A stretch of DNA of 25,466 nucleotides from Clostridiales bacterium UBA1742 (GCA_002314935.1 DCHW01000037.1:1-25466); one strand, 5' to 3'; positions 7,865 through 17,809 are shown, counted from the stretch's first letter. Numbers and translations are program-made. The notes: a model not told the origin generated them from the sequence alone.

Positions 7865-10141
7865 ATGCCACGAGGTAAAAGAACAAAAAATAAACGAAAA
7901 AAATCAAATGTTGATTTAGAGGTAGTAACACTAATTGTATTAAGTATTATACTTGCTTTGCTAATATTCTCAAAGTCTGGATATATAGGAGAACAATTAA
8001 GTCCATTTTTAGGTGGAGTAATTGGATGGATTAAATATATTGTGCCTTTTGGTATATTTGCAATTGCAATATATTTAGCTTGTGATAATGATAAAGAATT
8101 TATTACAAAAAAATTATTGAAATATATTATATTTATTCTTTGTATTTCTACAATTATTTCTATATATCAAATTCCAATGAGTGAAAATACAATTAATGGA
8201 GAGTTTGAAATTTTAGTTAATAATGCTTTTGAAAACGGAAAACAAAATATAGGTGGTGGAGCTGCTGGTATGATTATAGCATATCCACTTGTTAATCTAA
8301 TTGGTAAAATTGCTTCTGTAATTTTACTTATAGGTGTTGCTATAATAGTTTCTATATTTATATTTGGAATAAGACCTGCAGAAATAATAAATCAATATGT
8401 ACAAAATAAAAAAGAGTATAGAGAACAGTTGGAGGAAGAAGACGATGAGGAGCCAAAACAAGAAAAACTTAAAAAACTAAATAAAAAAGTAAAAACACCA
8501 ATAATAAAAGAAGTTAAAGAAAAAAATGTTCCAGATATAATGGAAGATCAAATTAAAATAAAAATGGCAAATGATGAACCTAAATCATTGTTTAAAAAAG
8601 AAGAACAAGAACAGATTGATAAATCAAAACAAGTTCTTACCTTGGAGCATACATTAACTGTTGAAGATGAAAATTATAATTTTCCACCAATAGATTTCCT
8701 AAATGAAGGAAAAATATCTGCCAAAAGTAGTAAAAAAACAATAACTGATATGGCCAATAAATTACAAAAAACATTATATAGTTTTGGAGTATCAGCCAAA
8801 GTAGAACATGCTTCAGTTGGACCAACAATTACTAGATATGAATTAAAACCTGCAGAAGGAGTAAGAGTAAGTAAAATTGCAAATTTAGCTGAAGATATAG
8901 CATTAAATTTAGCGGCAGAAAGCATAAGAATTGAAGCTCCAATACCAGGTAAACAAGCTGTAGGGATAGAAATTCCAAATAAAGAAAAAGAAATGGTTGC
9001 ATTAAGAGATATTATTGACAGTGAAGAATTTTACAAAGCTAAATCAAAGGTTTCCTTTGCAGTTGGAAAAGATGCATCTGGAGAAGTTGTTGTTACTGAC
9101 ATCGCAAAAATGCCACACGTTTTAATCGCGGGAAGTACTGGTTCTGGTAAGAGTGTATGTATTAATACTTTAATTACAAGTATTATTTATAAAGCTAAAC
9201 CAAGCGAAGTAAAACTTTTGATGGTTGATCCAAAAGTAGTGGAATTATCTGTATATAATGGTATACCACATTTATTAATACCTGTTGTTACAGACGCAAA
9301 AAAAGCTGCAGGAGCGCTATCATGGGCAGTACAAGAAATGGTTAATAGATATAATTTATTTGCAGAGAAAAAAGTAAGAAATATAGAAGGATATAATGAA
9401 GCATTAGAAAAAGAAGGAACTGAAGGTAAATTACCACAAATTGTAATAATTATTGATGAGCTTGCTGATTTAATGATGGTTGCCAAAAATGATGTAGAAG
9501 ATGCAATTTGTAGGTTAGCACAAATGGCAAGAGCAGCAGGAATGCATTTAGTTATTGCTACTCAAAGACCATCTGTTGATGTAATTACAGGTATAATTAA
9601 AGCAAATATTTCAAGTAGAATTTCTTTTGCGGTTACATCACAAGTAGATTCTAGAACAATATTAGATTCTGCTGGAGCAGAAAAACTATTAGGAAAAGGT
9701 GATATGTTATTTTATCCATCAGGAGTACTTAAACCAATAAGAATTCAAGGCGCTTTTATTTCTGATAGTGAAATAGAAAAAATTATAGGATTTCTAAAAG
9801 AAAATGGTGGTCCTTCATATAGTGAGGATATTATTGAAAAAATAGAGAAATCTAATTCATCTGATAGAGAATTAGAAGAAGCAGAAGATGATGATACAGA
9901 TCCATTTTTAATGGATGCAATAGATGCAGTTGTTGATTTAGGACAAGCATCAGCTTCTTTTATTCAAAGACGATTTAAGGTTGGATATGCAAGAGCTGGA
10001 AGAATTATTGATCAGATGGAAGCAAGAGGAATTATTTCTGGATATGAAGGAAGTAAACCAAGACAAGTATTAATAACAAAAGAAAGATTAGAGGAGTTGA
10101 AAATGGCAAAGACTCCTGAAAATGTAAATACAGAAGATTGA
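7865..10141 (+). CDS. DNA translocase FtsK/SpoIIIE
   Basis: This 758-residue membrane-anchored translocase pumps double-stranded DNA through the division or sporulation septum. A basic N-terminus is followed by four or five membrane segments (about 19-36, 52-72, 84-101, 131-169), then an acidic and lysine-rich linker (about 180-260). The motor has Walker A GSTGSGKS at 423-430 and Walker B VIIIDELADLMM with D531 and E532, plus MARAAGMHLVIATQRP. The C-terminal gamma winged helix (QRRFKVGYARAGRIIDQME) reads polar DNA motifs. Length is normal for Bacillota SpoIIIE/FtsK; which role applies cannot be told, as only one copy is in view. AAAGGAG lies just before ATG 7865. A possible weak promoter sits between the preceding terminator and the gene. 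Confidence 0.95.
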   Translation: MPRGKRTKNKRKKSNVDLEVVTLIVLSIILALLIFSKSGYIGEQLSPFLGGVIGWIKYIVPFGIFAIAIYLACDNDKEFITKKLLKYIIFILCISTIISIYQIPMSENTINGEFEILVNNAFENGKQNIGGGAAGMIIAYPLVNLIGKIASVILLIGVAIIVSIFIFGIRPAEIINQYVQNKKEYREQLEEEDDEEPKQEKLKKLNKKVKTPIIKEVKEKNVPDIMEDQIKIKMANDEPKSLFKKEEQEQIDKSKQVLTLEHTLTVEDENYNFPPIDFLNEGKISAKSSKKTITDMANKLQKTLYSFGVSAKVEHASVGPTITRYELKPAEGVRVSKIANLAEDIALNLAAESIRIEAPIPGKQAVGIEIPNKEKEMVALRDIIDSEEFYKAKSKVSFAVGKDASGEVVVTDIAKMPHVLIAGSTGSGKSVCINTLITSIIYKAKPSEVKLLMVDPKVVELSVYNGIPHLLIPVVTDAKKAAGALSWAVQEMVNRYNLFAEKKVRNIEGYNEALEKEGTEGKLPQIVIIIDELADLMMVAKNDVEDAICRLAQMARAAGMHLVIATQRPSVDVITGIIKANISSRISFAVTSQVDSRTILDSAGAEKLLGKGDMLFYPSGVLKPIRIQGAFISDSEIEKIIGFLKENGGPSYSEDIIEKIEKSNSSDRELEEAEDDDTDPFLMDAIDAVVDLGQASASFIQRRFKVGYARAGRIIDQMEARGIISGYEGSKPRQVLITKERLEELKMAKTPENVNTED

Positions 10142-10156
10142 AAGAAGGTTTGAAAT

Positions 10157-11698
10157 TTGGGAAAAGAAGAAATTCTTTCTAAATTTAATATTAAAAATTA
10201 TAATAATAGATTAGAAGAGCTTTTGGATAAGAAAAAATTTTCTGAAGATTCAAAAAATCTTCTTTTAAATGTGTTATATAAAATTGATGTAACATATAAT
10301 GATTATAATATTGTTAAATCAAATGCATTATTAAAAAAGGAAATTATTGAAGAGATAATTGATATAATAAAAAATGAGTGCAATGAAATAGAAGTTATTA
10401 AGCCAAAAGCTACTGAAGACATATTTAACAAGAAATATTCTATTATTAAAGAAAAAGGAAAAATTATTACATTTTCAAATGTTAATATTATAATGAATGC
10501 CTTGTTTGAGTTAAGCTCAAAAAAATTTAAGATAAAAAGAAATTATTCGATAATAAAAAAACCAGTAGAAGAAATGCTTAATATTGGATGGAAACTTAGC
10601 AAGGTAGAAATTATAAGAGATTTTGACGGATGGAATTGGAATATTGAGAATAGATTGATTGATAATGTTACGTATAATTTAGTGTATCAAAATATTTGTA
10701 TTTTGTTAGGCGAAAGATTCATTGAGAATATAATGGATAACAAAAAAGATGTAATCAAAGAAATAGAAACTCAACTAGATGCAATATTTGGATTCGAGTT
10801 TAAAAATAAATTTTGTGTTTTAATATATAAAATATGTATATTAGAATATTTAAAACAAAATCAAAACAAGATAGCACAATTAGAAAATTTTAAAAAAAGT
10901 ATAATAACTGAACTTAAAAACATGGAAAATAAGAAACAATATTTGCAAAATTTAGCTGAACGCAAAAAGAATTTATCAAAAAGAATAAAAGTAATCGATA
11001 AGATATTAAATAATAGAGAATTAATAAAAAATGAGCTTATAAAATATAATAATGATAATAAAGAAAATAAAGTTTCTAATTTAAGTGATTTTTCAGAAAA
11101 GCTACTTGAAGAAAGAAAAAAAACAATCAAAGAATATGATGAATGTAGTGAATTGATGAAACCAACAAATTATGTTGAGAAGAAAACAGAGTTACAAGAA
11201 AAAGTAAATATTTTTGGGGATATTGAGTTAGAAAATATAAAAAAAGATGCAATTTTATGTGAAATAAAATTACAAGAACAATTTTTAGAAGCATTAAAAA
11301 TAATGATTATAAGAGCTACAACAAAAAAAGAAATTATAGATTTAATATTTAAATTACGATATTATAAAATGCTACCAATTGAAAATGGCAAAATAAAAGA
11401 TGTAAAATTATTAGTTAAAAAAATAAAAGAAATTGAAAAAAAATTAATTACAAAAGCATGCAATCTAAATATTATTACTATAATAAGTAGTAAAGTGAAT
11501 GATAACTACAATATTATTTCTAAGATATTTGAATCTAAAATAATAAATTTAGAAAAAATATCAATAGAGTTTAAAAATAAGGGAGAAAAAACATTATTAA
11601 AAATATATGATGAAGATGTTTTAGATAATATTATTGAAATGGATGCTATAGAGGAGCTAAAGATTAAATGTAATAAAAAAATTAAAATTTTTATATAA
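10157..11698 (+). CDS. Unrecognised coiled-coil protein
   Basis: I do not recognise this 513-residue protein. It is rich in Lys, Glu, Ile and Asn, with no signal peptide or membrane segment. Residues 1-90 are helical; about 90-200 holds a more compact part with conserved-looking aromatic residues (FDGWNWNIENRL); about 230-340 and 400-440 are long charged coiled coils. It starts with TTG at 10157, eight bases after GAAGG at 10144-10148, only 15 bases after the ftsK stop. Cotranscription with ftsK and the following ribonuclease suggests, but does not show, a link to chromosome or envelope processes. Codon use matches the neighbours, so recent transfer is unlikely. Confidence 0.75.
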   Translation: MGKEEILSKFNIKNYNNRLEELLDKKKFSEDSKNLLLNVLYKIDVTYNDYNIVKSNALLKKEIIEEIIDIIKNECNEIEVIKPKATEDIFNKKYSIIKEKGKIITFSNVNIIMNALFELSSKKFKIKRNYSIIKKPVEEMLNIGWKLSKVEIIRDFDGWNWNIENRLIDNVTYNLVYQNICILLGERFIENIMDNKKDVIKEIETQLDAIFGFEFKNKFCVLIYKICILEYLKQNQNKIAQLENFKKSIITELKNMENKKQYLQNLAERKKNLSKRIKVIDKILNNRELIKNELIKYNNDNKENKVSNLSDFSEKLLEERKKTIKEYDECSELMKPTNYVEKKTELQEKVNIFGDIELENIKKDAILCEIKLQEQFLEALKIMIIRATTKKEIIDLIFKLRYYKMLPIENGKIKDVKLLVKKIKEIEKKLITKACNLNIITIISSKVNDNYNIISKIFESKIINLEKISIEFKNKGEKTLLKIYDEDVLDNIIEMDAIEELKIKCNKKIKIFI

Positions 11699-11722
11699 TA
11701 CAAAAGAGAGGATGATTAATAT

Positions 11723-13366
11723 ATGGAAATAACTTTTTTAGGAGCAACTAAAACAGTTACGGGATCAAATTTTTTGCTAGAGGGAGCAGGAAAGAAAATA
11801 TTGATTGACTGTGGAATGTATCAAGGAAAAGCTGCAGAGGAAAGAGAAAATTATGATGATTTTGCATTTGATGTAAATGAAATAGATTTTTTGTTACTAA
11901 CACACGCTCACATAGATCATTCGGGTAGAATTCCTAAATTATATAACGAAGGATATAGAAATCCAGTTATTGCTACAAAAGCAACTTGTGATTTATGTAC
12001 TATCATGTTACCAGATAGTGGACATATACAAGAGCAAGAAAATGAGTGGAGAAATAAAAAAAGAGCAAGACAAGGTAAACCAACATTACCTCCATTATAT
12101 ACAGCTGAGGAAGCAGTGAAATGTTTAGAAATATTTAAAGGTGTAAATTATGACGAAATAATTGAATTATCACCAGAAATTCATGTAAGATTTAATGATG
12201 CTGGGCATATGTTGGGTTCAAGTATTATTGAAGTGTGGTTAAAAGAAGATGGTACAGAAAAGAAAATAGTTTTTTCTGGTGACATAGGAAATAATGATAT
12301 ACCACTTTTAGATTCACCTACAATGATTGATAGTGCAGATTATTTAGTAATGGAATCTACATATGGTGGAAGACTTCATATGAGAAATGATGATAAGGCA
12401 GAATTGTTTTTAAATATTGTATCAGAAACATTGGATAATGGTGGAAATGTTGTAATACCATCTTTTGCAGTAGGAAGAACTCAAGAAATTTTATACGAAT
12501 TAAATAATTTAAAAGATTATAGAAAAGATGAAGAATTTTTGAAAAAATATGATAAATTAATGAAAGCACCAGTTTTTGTTGATAGTCCTCTTGCAATTTC
12601 TGCAACTGAAATTTTTAAACAAAATACAAATTTATTTGAAGAAGAAGTTAAAAATCAAATAGAAAGTGGCGATAATCCACTAGAATTTCCAGGATTGCAA
12701 TTTACTAAAACTCCAGAAGAATCAATGGCATTAAATGAAAGCACAACCCCATCAATAATTATTTCAGCAAGTGGTATGTGTGAGGTTGGAAGAATAAAAC
12801 ATCATTTGAAACATAATATTTGGGATTCAAAAAACACTATTTTATTTGTCGGATACCAAGCACAAGGAACTTTAGGATCAAAAATTGTAAATGGAGATAA
12901 AAAGGTAAAAATTTTTGGTGAAGAATTAGCTGTAAATGCAAGAATAGAATATATAGAAGGATATTCTGGTCATGCAGATCAAGAATGGTTATTAAATTTT
13001 GTTTATTCGTTTATTCAAAAACCAAAACATATATTTTTAGTGCATGGAGAGCCAGAAGGACAAAAAATATTAAAAGAAAAAATAGTAGAAAATGTAGAAA
13101 TACCTGTTACTATTCCATCCTATGGAGAAAAATATGTACTTGATGATACAATAAGAATGACTGAAACTTTGGATAGAGCATATAAAGAAAGATATTTAAG
13201 ACTGGAAATTATAGATAGATTAGCTACTTTAAGAGAAGAGTTAGAAGATATGTCTGGAATGATTAAAGTAGATGTTTTTGATGAAACAAAGAAAGATGAA
13301 GAAATTGAAGAAATTAACAATAAAATTAAAGAATTAGAACAACAAATTGTAAAAATAATATCATAA
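11723..13366 (+). CDS. Beta-CASP metallo-beta-lactamase-fold ribonuclease
   Basis: This is a 547-residue soluble hydrolase of the RNA-processing beta-CASP group (YSH1/CPSF73-like). The metal site is HAHIDH at 61-66, with His162 in DAGHMLGS, Asp187 in FSGDIG, and the C-terminal beta-CASP histidines His417 (GYSGHAD) and His441 (LVHGE). The start MEITFLGATKTVTGSNFLLE is typical of bacterial members. It likely cleaves RNA with two zinc ions; preferred substrate and endo/exo mode are unknown. It is distinct from RNase J in its N-terminus. A C-terminal tail of about 80 residues is coiled-coil. AGAGAGG precedes ATG 11723. Confidence 0.88.
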   Translation: MEITFLGATKTVTGSNFLLEGAGKKILIDCGMYQGKAAEERENYDDFAFDVNEIDFLLLTHAHIDHSGRIPKLYNEGYRNPVIATKATCDLCTIMLPDSGHIQEQENEWRNKKRARQGKPTLPPLYTAEEAVKCLEIFKGVNYDEIIELSPEIHVRFNDAGHMLGSSIIEVWLKEDGTEKKIVFSGDIGNNDIPLLDSPTMIDSADYLVMESTYGGRLHMRNDDKAELFLNIVSETLDNGGNVVIPSFAVGRTQEILYELNNLKDYRKDEEFLKKYDKLMKAPVFVDSPLAISATEIFKQNTNLFEEEVKNQIESGDNPLEFPGLQFTKTPEESMALNESTTPSIIISASGMCEVGRIKHHLKHNIWDSKNTILFVGYQAQGTLGSKIVNGDKKVKIFGEELAVNARIEYIEGYSGHADQEWLLNFVYSFIQKPKHIFLVHGEPEGQKILKEKIVENVEIPVTIPSYGEKYVLDDTIRMTETLDRAYKERYLRLEIIDRLATLREELEDMSGMIKVDVFDETKKDEEIEEINNKIKELEQQIVKIIS

Positions 13367-13377
13367 GAAAAGTATAA

Positions 13378-13404
13378 AAGGGCGATACTTTGGATATCGC
13401 CCTT
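13378..13404. other. Perfect GC-rich hairpin just upstream of the GH15 gene
   Basis: AAGGGCGATA (13378-13387) and TATCGCCCTT (13395-13404) form a perfect 10-bp stem with the loop CTTTGGA. There is no T-run on the plus strand; the GH15 ribosome binding site AGAGAGG begins two bases later. It may be a processing or stability element, a weak terminator, or a control hairpin for the next gene. Confidence 0.7.
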
Positions 13405-13421
13405 AAGAGAGGAAAAAGAAA

Positions 13422-15299
13422 ATGGAAAAATATTTTAATGACGCAATAGTAGGAAATAAAAACATGTTAGCAAGTTTTACAAAGAAGGGAGAATTGATTA
13501 GGTTATTATATCCATCTATGGATTATAGACAGTTCATTGATTTTTTTCATGTAGGTATAAAAATAAATGATTCTGCATTAATTTATTTACATGATGATAT
13601 AAATAATGTGTATAATCAAAAATATATAGAAGATACTAATATTTTAAAAACTGAAATTATAAATACATATTTTAAAATAGATATTATACAAACTGATTTT
13701 GTATGTGTTAATAAAAATAGCTTGATAAAAAAATATAAATTTATAAATAAAAATAATATAAATTTAAATGTAAATTTTGCAATTCATTCTAGTCTTGTAA
13801 CTAATCAAAACAATCAGGTAACTGGATATTATAGGGAAAATTCATTAATTCAATATATGCATGATTATACATTTTCTATTGTTTCAAAAAACAAAGTATT
13901 AGGATCACAAATAAATAATAATTCTCAAACAATAAGTGAGGGAATAATTGGAGATAAAGATTATATAGGAATGTCTAGCGATTCTAGTATATGTTATGAA
14001 ATTGGAGAATTACAACCTGGAGAAGAAAAAGAAATTGACATATTAATTTGTATAAACAATACTTCGGATATAAAAAACATTGAAACTGAAATAGAAAATG
14101 CAAGTAAAACTGATATAAAAAAAGAACTTGAAATAGCTAAAAAACATTGGAGAAAGTATTTGAGAGAACATGATACAGTTGGATTGCCAACTCATAATTC
14201 AGAATATATGGATTTATTAAATAAAATTTATAAAAGATCTATTTTATTATTTCCACTACTTACCAATATAGAAACAGGAGGAATTTCAGCTGCTGTTGAA
14301 ATCGATGAAAATAAAACTCAATGTGGTAGGTATTCGTTTTGTTGGCCAAGAGATGGTATATTTATTACAAATGCTTTAGATATTTTAAATATGAAAAAAG
14401 AATCTGAAAAATTTTATAAAAATTTTTGTAAAATAACACAGAGTAAAAATGGTAGATGGGAGCAAAGATTTTACACAGATGGAAATTTGGCTCCTTGTTG
14501 GGGATATCAAATAGATGAGACTGCAAGTGTTGTATATGGAATATATAATCATTATAAAAGAACTAAAAATATTAAATTTTTAAAAGATACATTAAAAATG
14601 TGTGAAATGGCGACAAAATATTTAAAGAAATATATAAATAATATTTTAGAAAATATAGAAGAGGAATACAAAAGTTATGATATTTGGGAAGAAAACGAAG
14701 GAATACATACATATTCTTTAACAGCAATATTTTCAGCATTTCAAGCAATGATTGAAATAAATAAATTAATAATTCCAGAATTTCAAGAAAACAGATTAAA
14801 AATAGAAAAAATTAATAAAGAAAATTTGGAATTAGAAAAATACATTGTTGATATAAAAGATTATATTTTAAAAAATTTATATGATAATGATAAAAAAACA
14901 TTTGTTAGAAATAAGGATAGAAAAATTGATATAAGTTTATTGGGGTTAGTAACTCCTTTTGAAATGTTTGCACCAAAAGAGAAAAAAATATTAAATACAG
15001 TTGAAAAAATAGATTTAACATTAAGAACATATACAGGTGGTTATTTAAGATATGAGGGAGATAATTATGCAGGAGGAAATCCTTGGGTAATAGCTAATTT
15101 ATGGATGGCAAAATATTATTTAAAACAAGGTAGTAAAAAGAAGGCAAAAGAATGTTTTGAATTTGTGGTAAAGACAGCAACAGAACTTGGATTTCTTGGT
15201 GAACAAATTGATAATAAAACAATGAAAGCAAACTGGGTAATTGGTCTTGGATGGTCACATGCAATGTTTATAGATGTATTAAAAGAACTATATTCTTAA
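13422..15299 (+). CDS. GH15 glucoamylase-like glycoside hydrolase, cytoplasmic
   Basis: This is a 625-residue enzyme with the prokaryotic GH15 layout: an N-terminal beta-sandwich domain (about 1-260), a linker, and an (alpha/alpha)6 barrel. WPRDG at 308-312 is the substrate-site signature. The general acid is expected in DIWEE (Glu423 or Glu424) and the base at Glu594 in FLGEQ. Family members release glucose from the ends of maltodextrins, glycogen or related glucans. No signal peptide is present, so it acts on internal glucan, which fits the glycogen-synthase-like gene at 136-1431. Length is normal. It starts 55 bases after the ribonuclease gene, with the hairpin between, and radA follows after 26 bases. 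Confidence 0.88.
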   Translation: MEKYFNDAIVGNKNMLASFTKKGELIRLLYPSMDYRQFIDFFHVGIKINDSALIYLHDDINNVYNQKYIEDTNILKTEIINTYFKIDIIQTDFVCVNKNSLIKKYKFINKNNINLNVNFAIHSSLVTNQNNQVTGYYRENSLIQYMHDYTFSIVSKNKVLGSQINNNSQTISEGIIGDKDYIGMSSDSSICYEIGELQPGEEKEIDILICINNTSDIKNIETEIENASKTDIKKELEIAKKHWRKYLREHDTVGLPTHNSEYMDLLNKIYKRSILLFPLLTNIETGGISAAVEIDENKTQCGRYSFCWPRDGIFITNALDILNMKKESEKFYKNFCKITQSKNGRWEQRFYTDGNLAPCWGYQIDETASVVYGIYNHYKRTKNIKFLKDTLKMCEMATKYLKKYINNILENIEEEYKSYDIWEENEGIHTYSLTAIFSAFQAMIEINKLIIPEFQENRLKIEKINKENLELEKYIVDIKDYILKNLYDNDKKTFVRNKDRKIDISLLGLVTPFEMFAPKEKKILNTVEKIDLTLRTYTGGYLRYEGDNYAGGNPWVIANLWMAKYYLKQGSKKKAKECFEFVVKTATELGFLGEQIDNKTMKANWVIGLGWSHAMFIDVLKELYS

Positions 15300-15325
15300 A
15301 ATATAATTAAGGCAAAGGTGATAAA

Positions 15326-16699
15326 ATGTCAAAACAATCGACAATATTTGTATGTAGAAATTGTGGTAATGAATCATCAAAATGGTTTGGAAAATGTCCA
15401 GTATGTAATGAATGGAACACTTGTTATGAGGAAAAATTAAACACAAAATTAAATAATAAATCTGTTCAAAAAAACGAAATTGCTCCAATTGCATTAAACA
15501 ATGTAAAAAGTCAAGATATTATTAGAACATGTACAGGATTTGAAGAATTAGATAGAGTATTAGGTGGAGGGTTAGTAAAAGGTTCCCTTACACTTTTGCG
15601 GAGGAGAACCAGGAATTCGGAAAATCTACCCTAATACTTCAAATTTGCGATAAAATAAAAGGTGAAGGAAAAGTTTTATATGTTTCAGGCGAGGAATCTA
15701 TAGACCAAATAAAAATGAGAGCAGATAGATTAAAAATCAATAATGAAGATATAGTTTTTTTGGGAGAGACAGATATCGACATAATAGAAAATGCAATTCT
15801 CAAAACAAGTCCCAAATTAGTAATAATAGATTCTATTCAGACAATGTATTCAGATGAAATAACTTCAAGCCCAGGAAGTGTTGGACAAGTTAGAGATATA
15901 ACTGCTAAAATTATGCGAATTTGTAAACAAGAAACAATTACAACAATAATAATTGGACATGTTACAAAAGAACGGAAATATTGCAGGACCTAGAGTACTA
16001 GAACATATGGTAGATACAGTTTTATATTTAGAAGGAGAACGTTATTTTTCATATAGAATTTTAAGAGGTGTAAAAAATAGATTTGGTTCAACTAATGAGA
16101 TTGGAATGTTTGAAATGAAAGATATTGGCATGTGTGAAATAAAAAATCCTTCTGAAGTGTTACTTTCTGATAGAGATGAAAATCCACCAGGTGCAATAGT
16201 AGTAGCAAGTATAGAAGGAACAAGACCAATACTTGTAGAATTACAAGCATTAACATCATATAGTGTGTTTGGAATGCCAAGAAGAACTGCTAATGGAATA
16301 GATTATAATAGATTAACACTTTTAATAGCGGTATTAGAAAAAAGAGTAGGATTTGCACTGGGAAATCAAGATGTATATTTAAATTTGGCTGGTGGAATTA
16401 AAATAAACGAGCCAGCATTAGATTTAGGAATAATATTAGCTGCTGCATCAAGTTTCAAAAATAAAAGCATAGATAAAGAAATAGTTGCAATCGGAGAAGT
16501 AGGATTAACTGGTGAAGTAAGAGCAGTAAATTTAATTGATAAAAGACTAAAGGAAATAGAAAAAATGGGATTTAAAAAATGTATTATCCCAGAAAGTAAT
16601 AAAAAACTATTGAAAGATAATTACAAATTAGATATAATAGGCGTGAAAAGTATACAAGATGCAATTAATTATTTAAGTTTAAAAGATAAAAACAAATAA
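15326..16699 (+). CDS. radA: DNA repair protein RadA, read through three CGG-A frameshift sites
   Basis: RadA (Sms) is a RecA-like hexameric ATPase that drives branch migration in recombinational repair. Frame 0 gives the zinc finger C10-x2-C13...C24-x2-C27 and TGFEELDRVLGGGLVKGSLTLL, then stops at 15634. If the extra C at 15599, 15618 and 15973 is skipped, one continuous protein of 456 residues results, the normal RadA length. It has Walker A GEPGIGKST (Gly92 at site 1, Gly98 at site 2), VLYVSGEES, Walker B LVIIDSIQT, the RadA signature GHVTKEGNIAGPRVLEHMVD (Gly216 at site 3), KNRFG and the C-terminal Lon-like domain. There is no other indel or stop. disA follows after 38 bases, a common neighbour; in B. 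subtilis RadA is reported to inhibit DisA. AAAGGTGA precedes ATG 15326. Confidence 0.9.
15599..15602 (+). other. CGGA +1 recoding site 1 (radA Gly92)
   Basis: Frame 0 reads CTT TTG CGG AGG. Dropping the C gives CTT TTG GGA GGA GAA CCA, i.e. LLGGEP, the conserved lead into RadA Walker A. Confidence 0.9.
15618..15621 (+). other. CGGA +1 recoding site 2 (radA Gly98, Walker A)
   Basis: After site 1 the frame reads GGA ATT CGG AAA. Dropping the C gives GGA ATT GGA AAA TCT ACC, i.e. GIGKST. The glycine concerned stands directly before the Walker A lysine. Confidence 0.9.
15973..15976 (+). other. CGGA +1 recoding site 3 (radA Gly216)
   Basis: The frame set by site 2 reads ACA AAA GAA CGG AAA. Dropping the C gives ACA AAA GAA GGA AAT ATT GCA, i.e. 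TKEGNIAGP, the RadA-specific motif. Confidence 0.9.
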
Positions 16700-16737
16700 A
16701 TTACAAATGTTGGCATATTTTTGTTGAGGTGAAAGTA

Positions 16738-17794
16738 ATGTTAATAGAAATATTAAAATTAATAGCTCCTGGAACTGCTTTAAGAGAAGGCTTAGATAAT
16801 ATTTTAAAGGCAAAAACAGGTGCATTAATTGTAATAGGTGATTCAAAAGAAATTTTAGATATAGTTGATGGAGGATTTAAAATTGATGAAAATTATACTC
16901 CTGCAAGGCTATATGAACTGGCAAAAATGGATGGAGCAATCGTTTTAAGTAAAGATTTGAAAAAAATATTATTAGCAAACACACAGATAATTCCTTCATC
17001 TAAAATTACTACAGAAGAAACTGGAACAAGACATAGAACAGCAGAACGTACAGCAAAACAAACCGGTGAATTAGTAATTAGTATATCTCAAAGAAGAAAT
17101 ATAATTACAGTTTTTAAAGGCGATTTTAGATATACAATAGAAGATACAGCTAAAATAATAACAAGAGCAAATCAGGCATTGCAAACTTTAGAAAATTATA
17201 AAAAAGTATTTGATACTAAATTAAGCATACTAAACGAATATGAATTTAATGATATAGTAACTTTGGATAATGTAATTAATTGTATTCAAAGAGCAGAGAT
17301 GGTTATAAAAATAGCCGAAGAAGTACAAAAATCTGTAATAGAATTACGGAATTAATGGTGATTTGGTAAAAATGCAATTAGAAGAGTTAATAGAAGACTT
17401 ACCAAAAGAAGAATTATTAATTATAAAAGATTATATAGCGACAAATAGAAGATTAACTGCTGAAAAAATATTGAATAATATAAGAAACTTATCTAAAAAT
17501 GAAATAGTTGATTCAGCAAGCATTGTTAAATTGTTAGGCTATGAACAATACGATAGCTATGAAGATGTAGCTGTATCTCCAAGAGGATATAGAATACTTG
17601 GGAAAATACCACGTATGCCATCGACAATTATTACTAATGTAATTAAAAATTTTAAAACTTTTCAGAATATTTTAATGGCAGATGTTGATAAGCTTGATGA
17701 TGTTGAAGGAATAGGAGAGGTTAGAGCTAGAACGATAAAACAATCTTTAAGAAGAATGCAGGAACAATTTGTTTTTGATAATTTAATAACATAA
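16738..17794 (+). CDS. disA: DNA integrity scanning protein DisA (diadenylate cyclase), with one CGG-A frameshift site
   Basis: DisA makes cyclic di-AMP from two ATP and scans DNA for branched structures. ATG 16738 gives LIEILKLIAPGTALREGLDNILKAKTGALIVIGD, the family N-terminus, and follows GAGGTG; a GTG at 16729 overlaps that site. The DAC domain shows DGAIVL and GTRHRTAER motifs (about residues 65-105). Frame 0 ends two codons after CGG at 17347. Skipping the C gives ELGINGDLVKMQLEELIEDL and continues through the linker to the C-terminal helix-hairpin-helix (DVDKLDDVEGIGEVRARTI). The whole protein is 351 residues, the usual length. An unshifted product would be a 205-residue cyclase domain without the DNA-binding part. 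It is probably cotranscribed with radA. Confidence 0.9.
17347..17350 (+). other. CGGA +1 recoding site 4 (disA Gly204)
   Basis: Frame 0 reads GAA TTA CGG AAT TAA and stops. Dropping the C gives GAA TTA GGA ATT AAT GGT GAT, i.e. ELGINGD, where DisA proteins have a conserved ELG. Confidence 0.9.
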
Positions 17795-17809
17795 AAGGAG
17801 TGTTTTATT

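Noticed and set aside
15326..17794. radA and disA as pseudogenes or split genes
   Set aside because: All breaks are the same single-base event before GGA, the remaining sequence has no other damage, and the corrected proteins have normal length and motifs.
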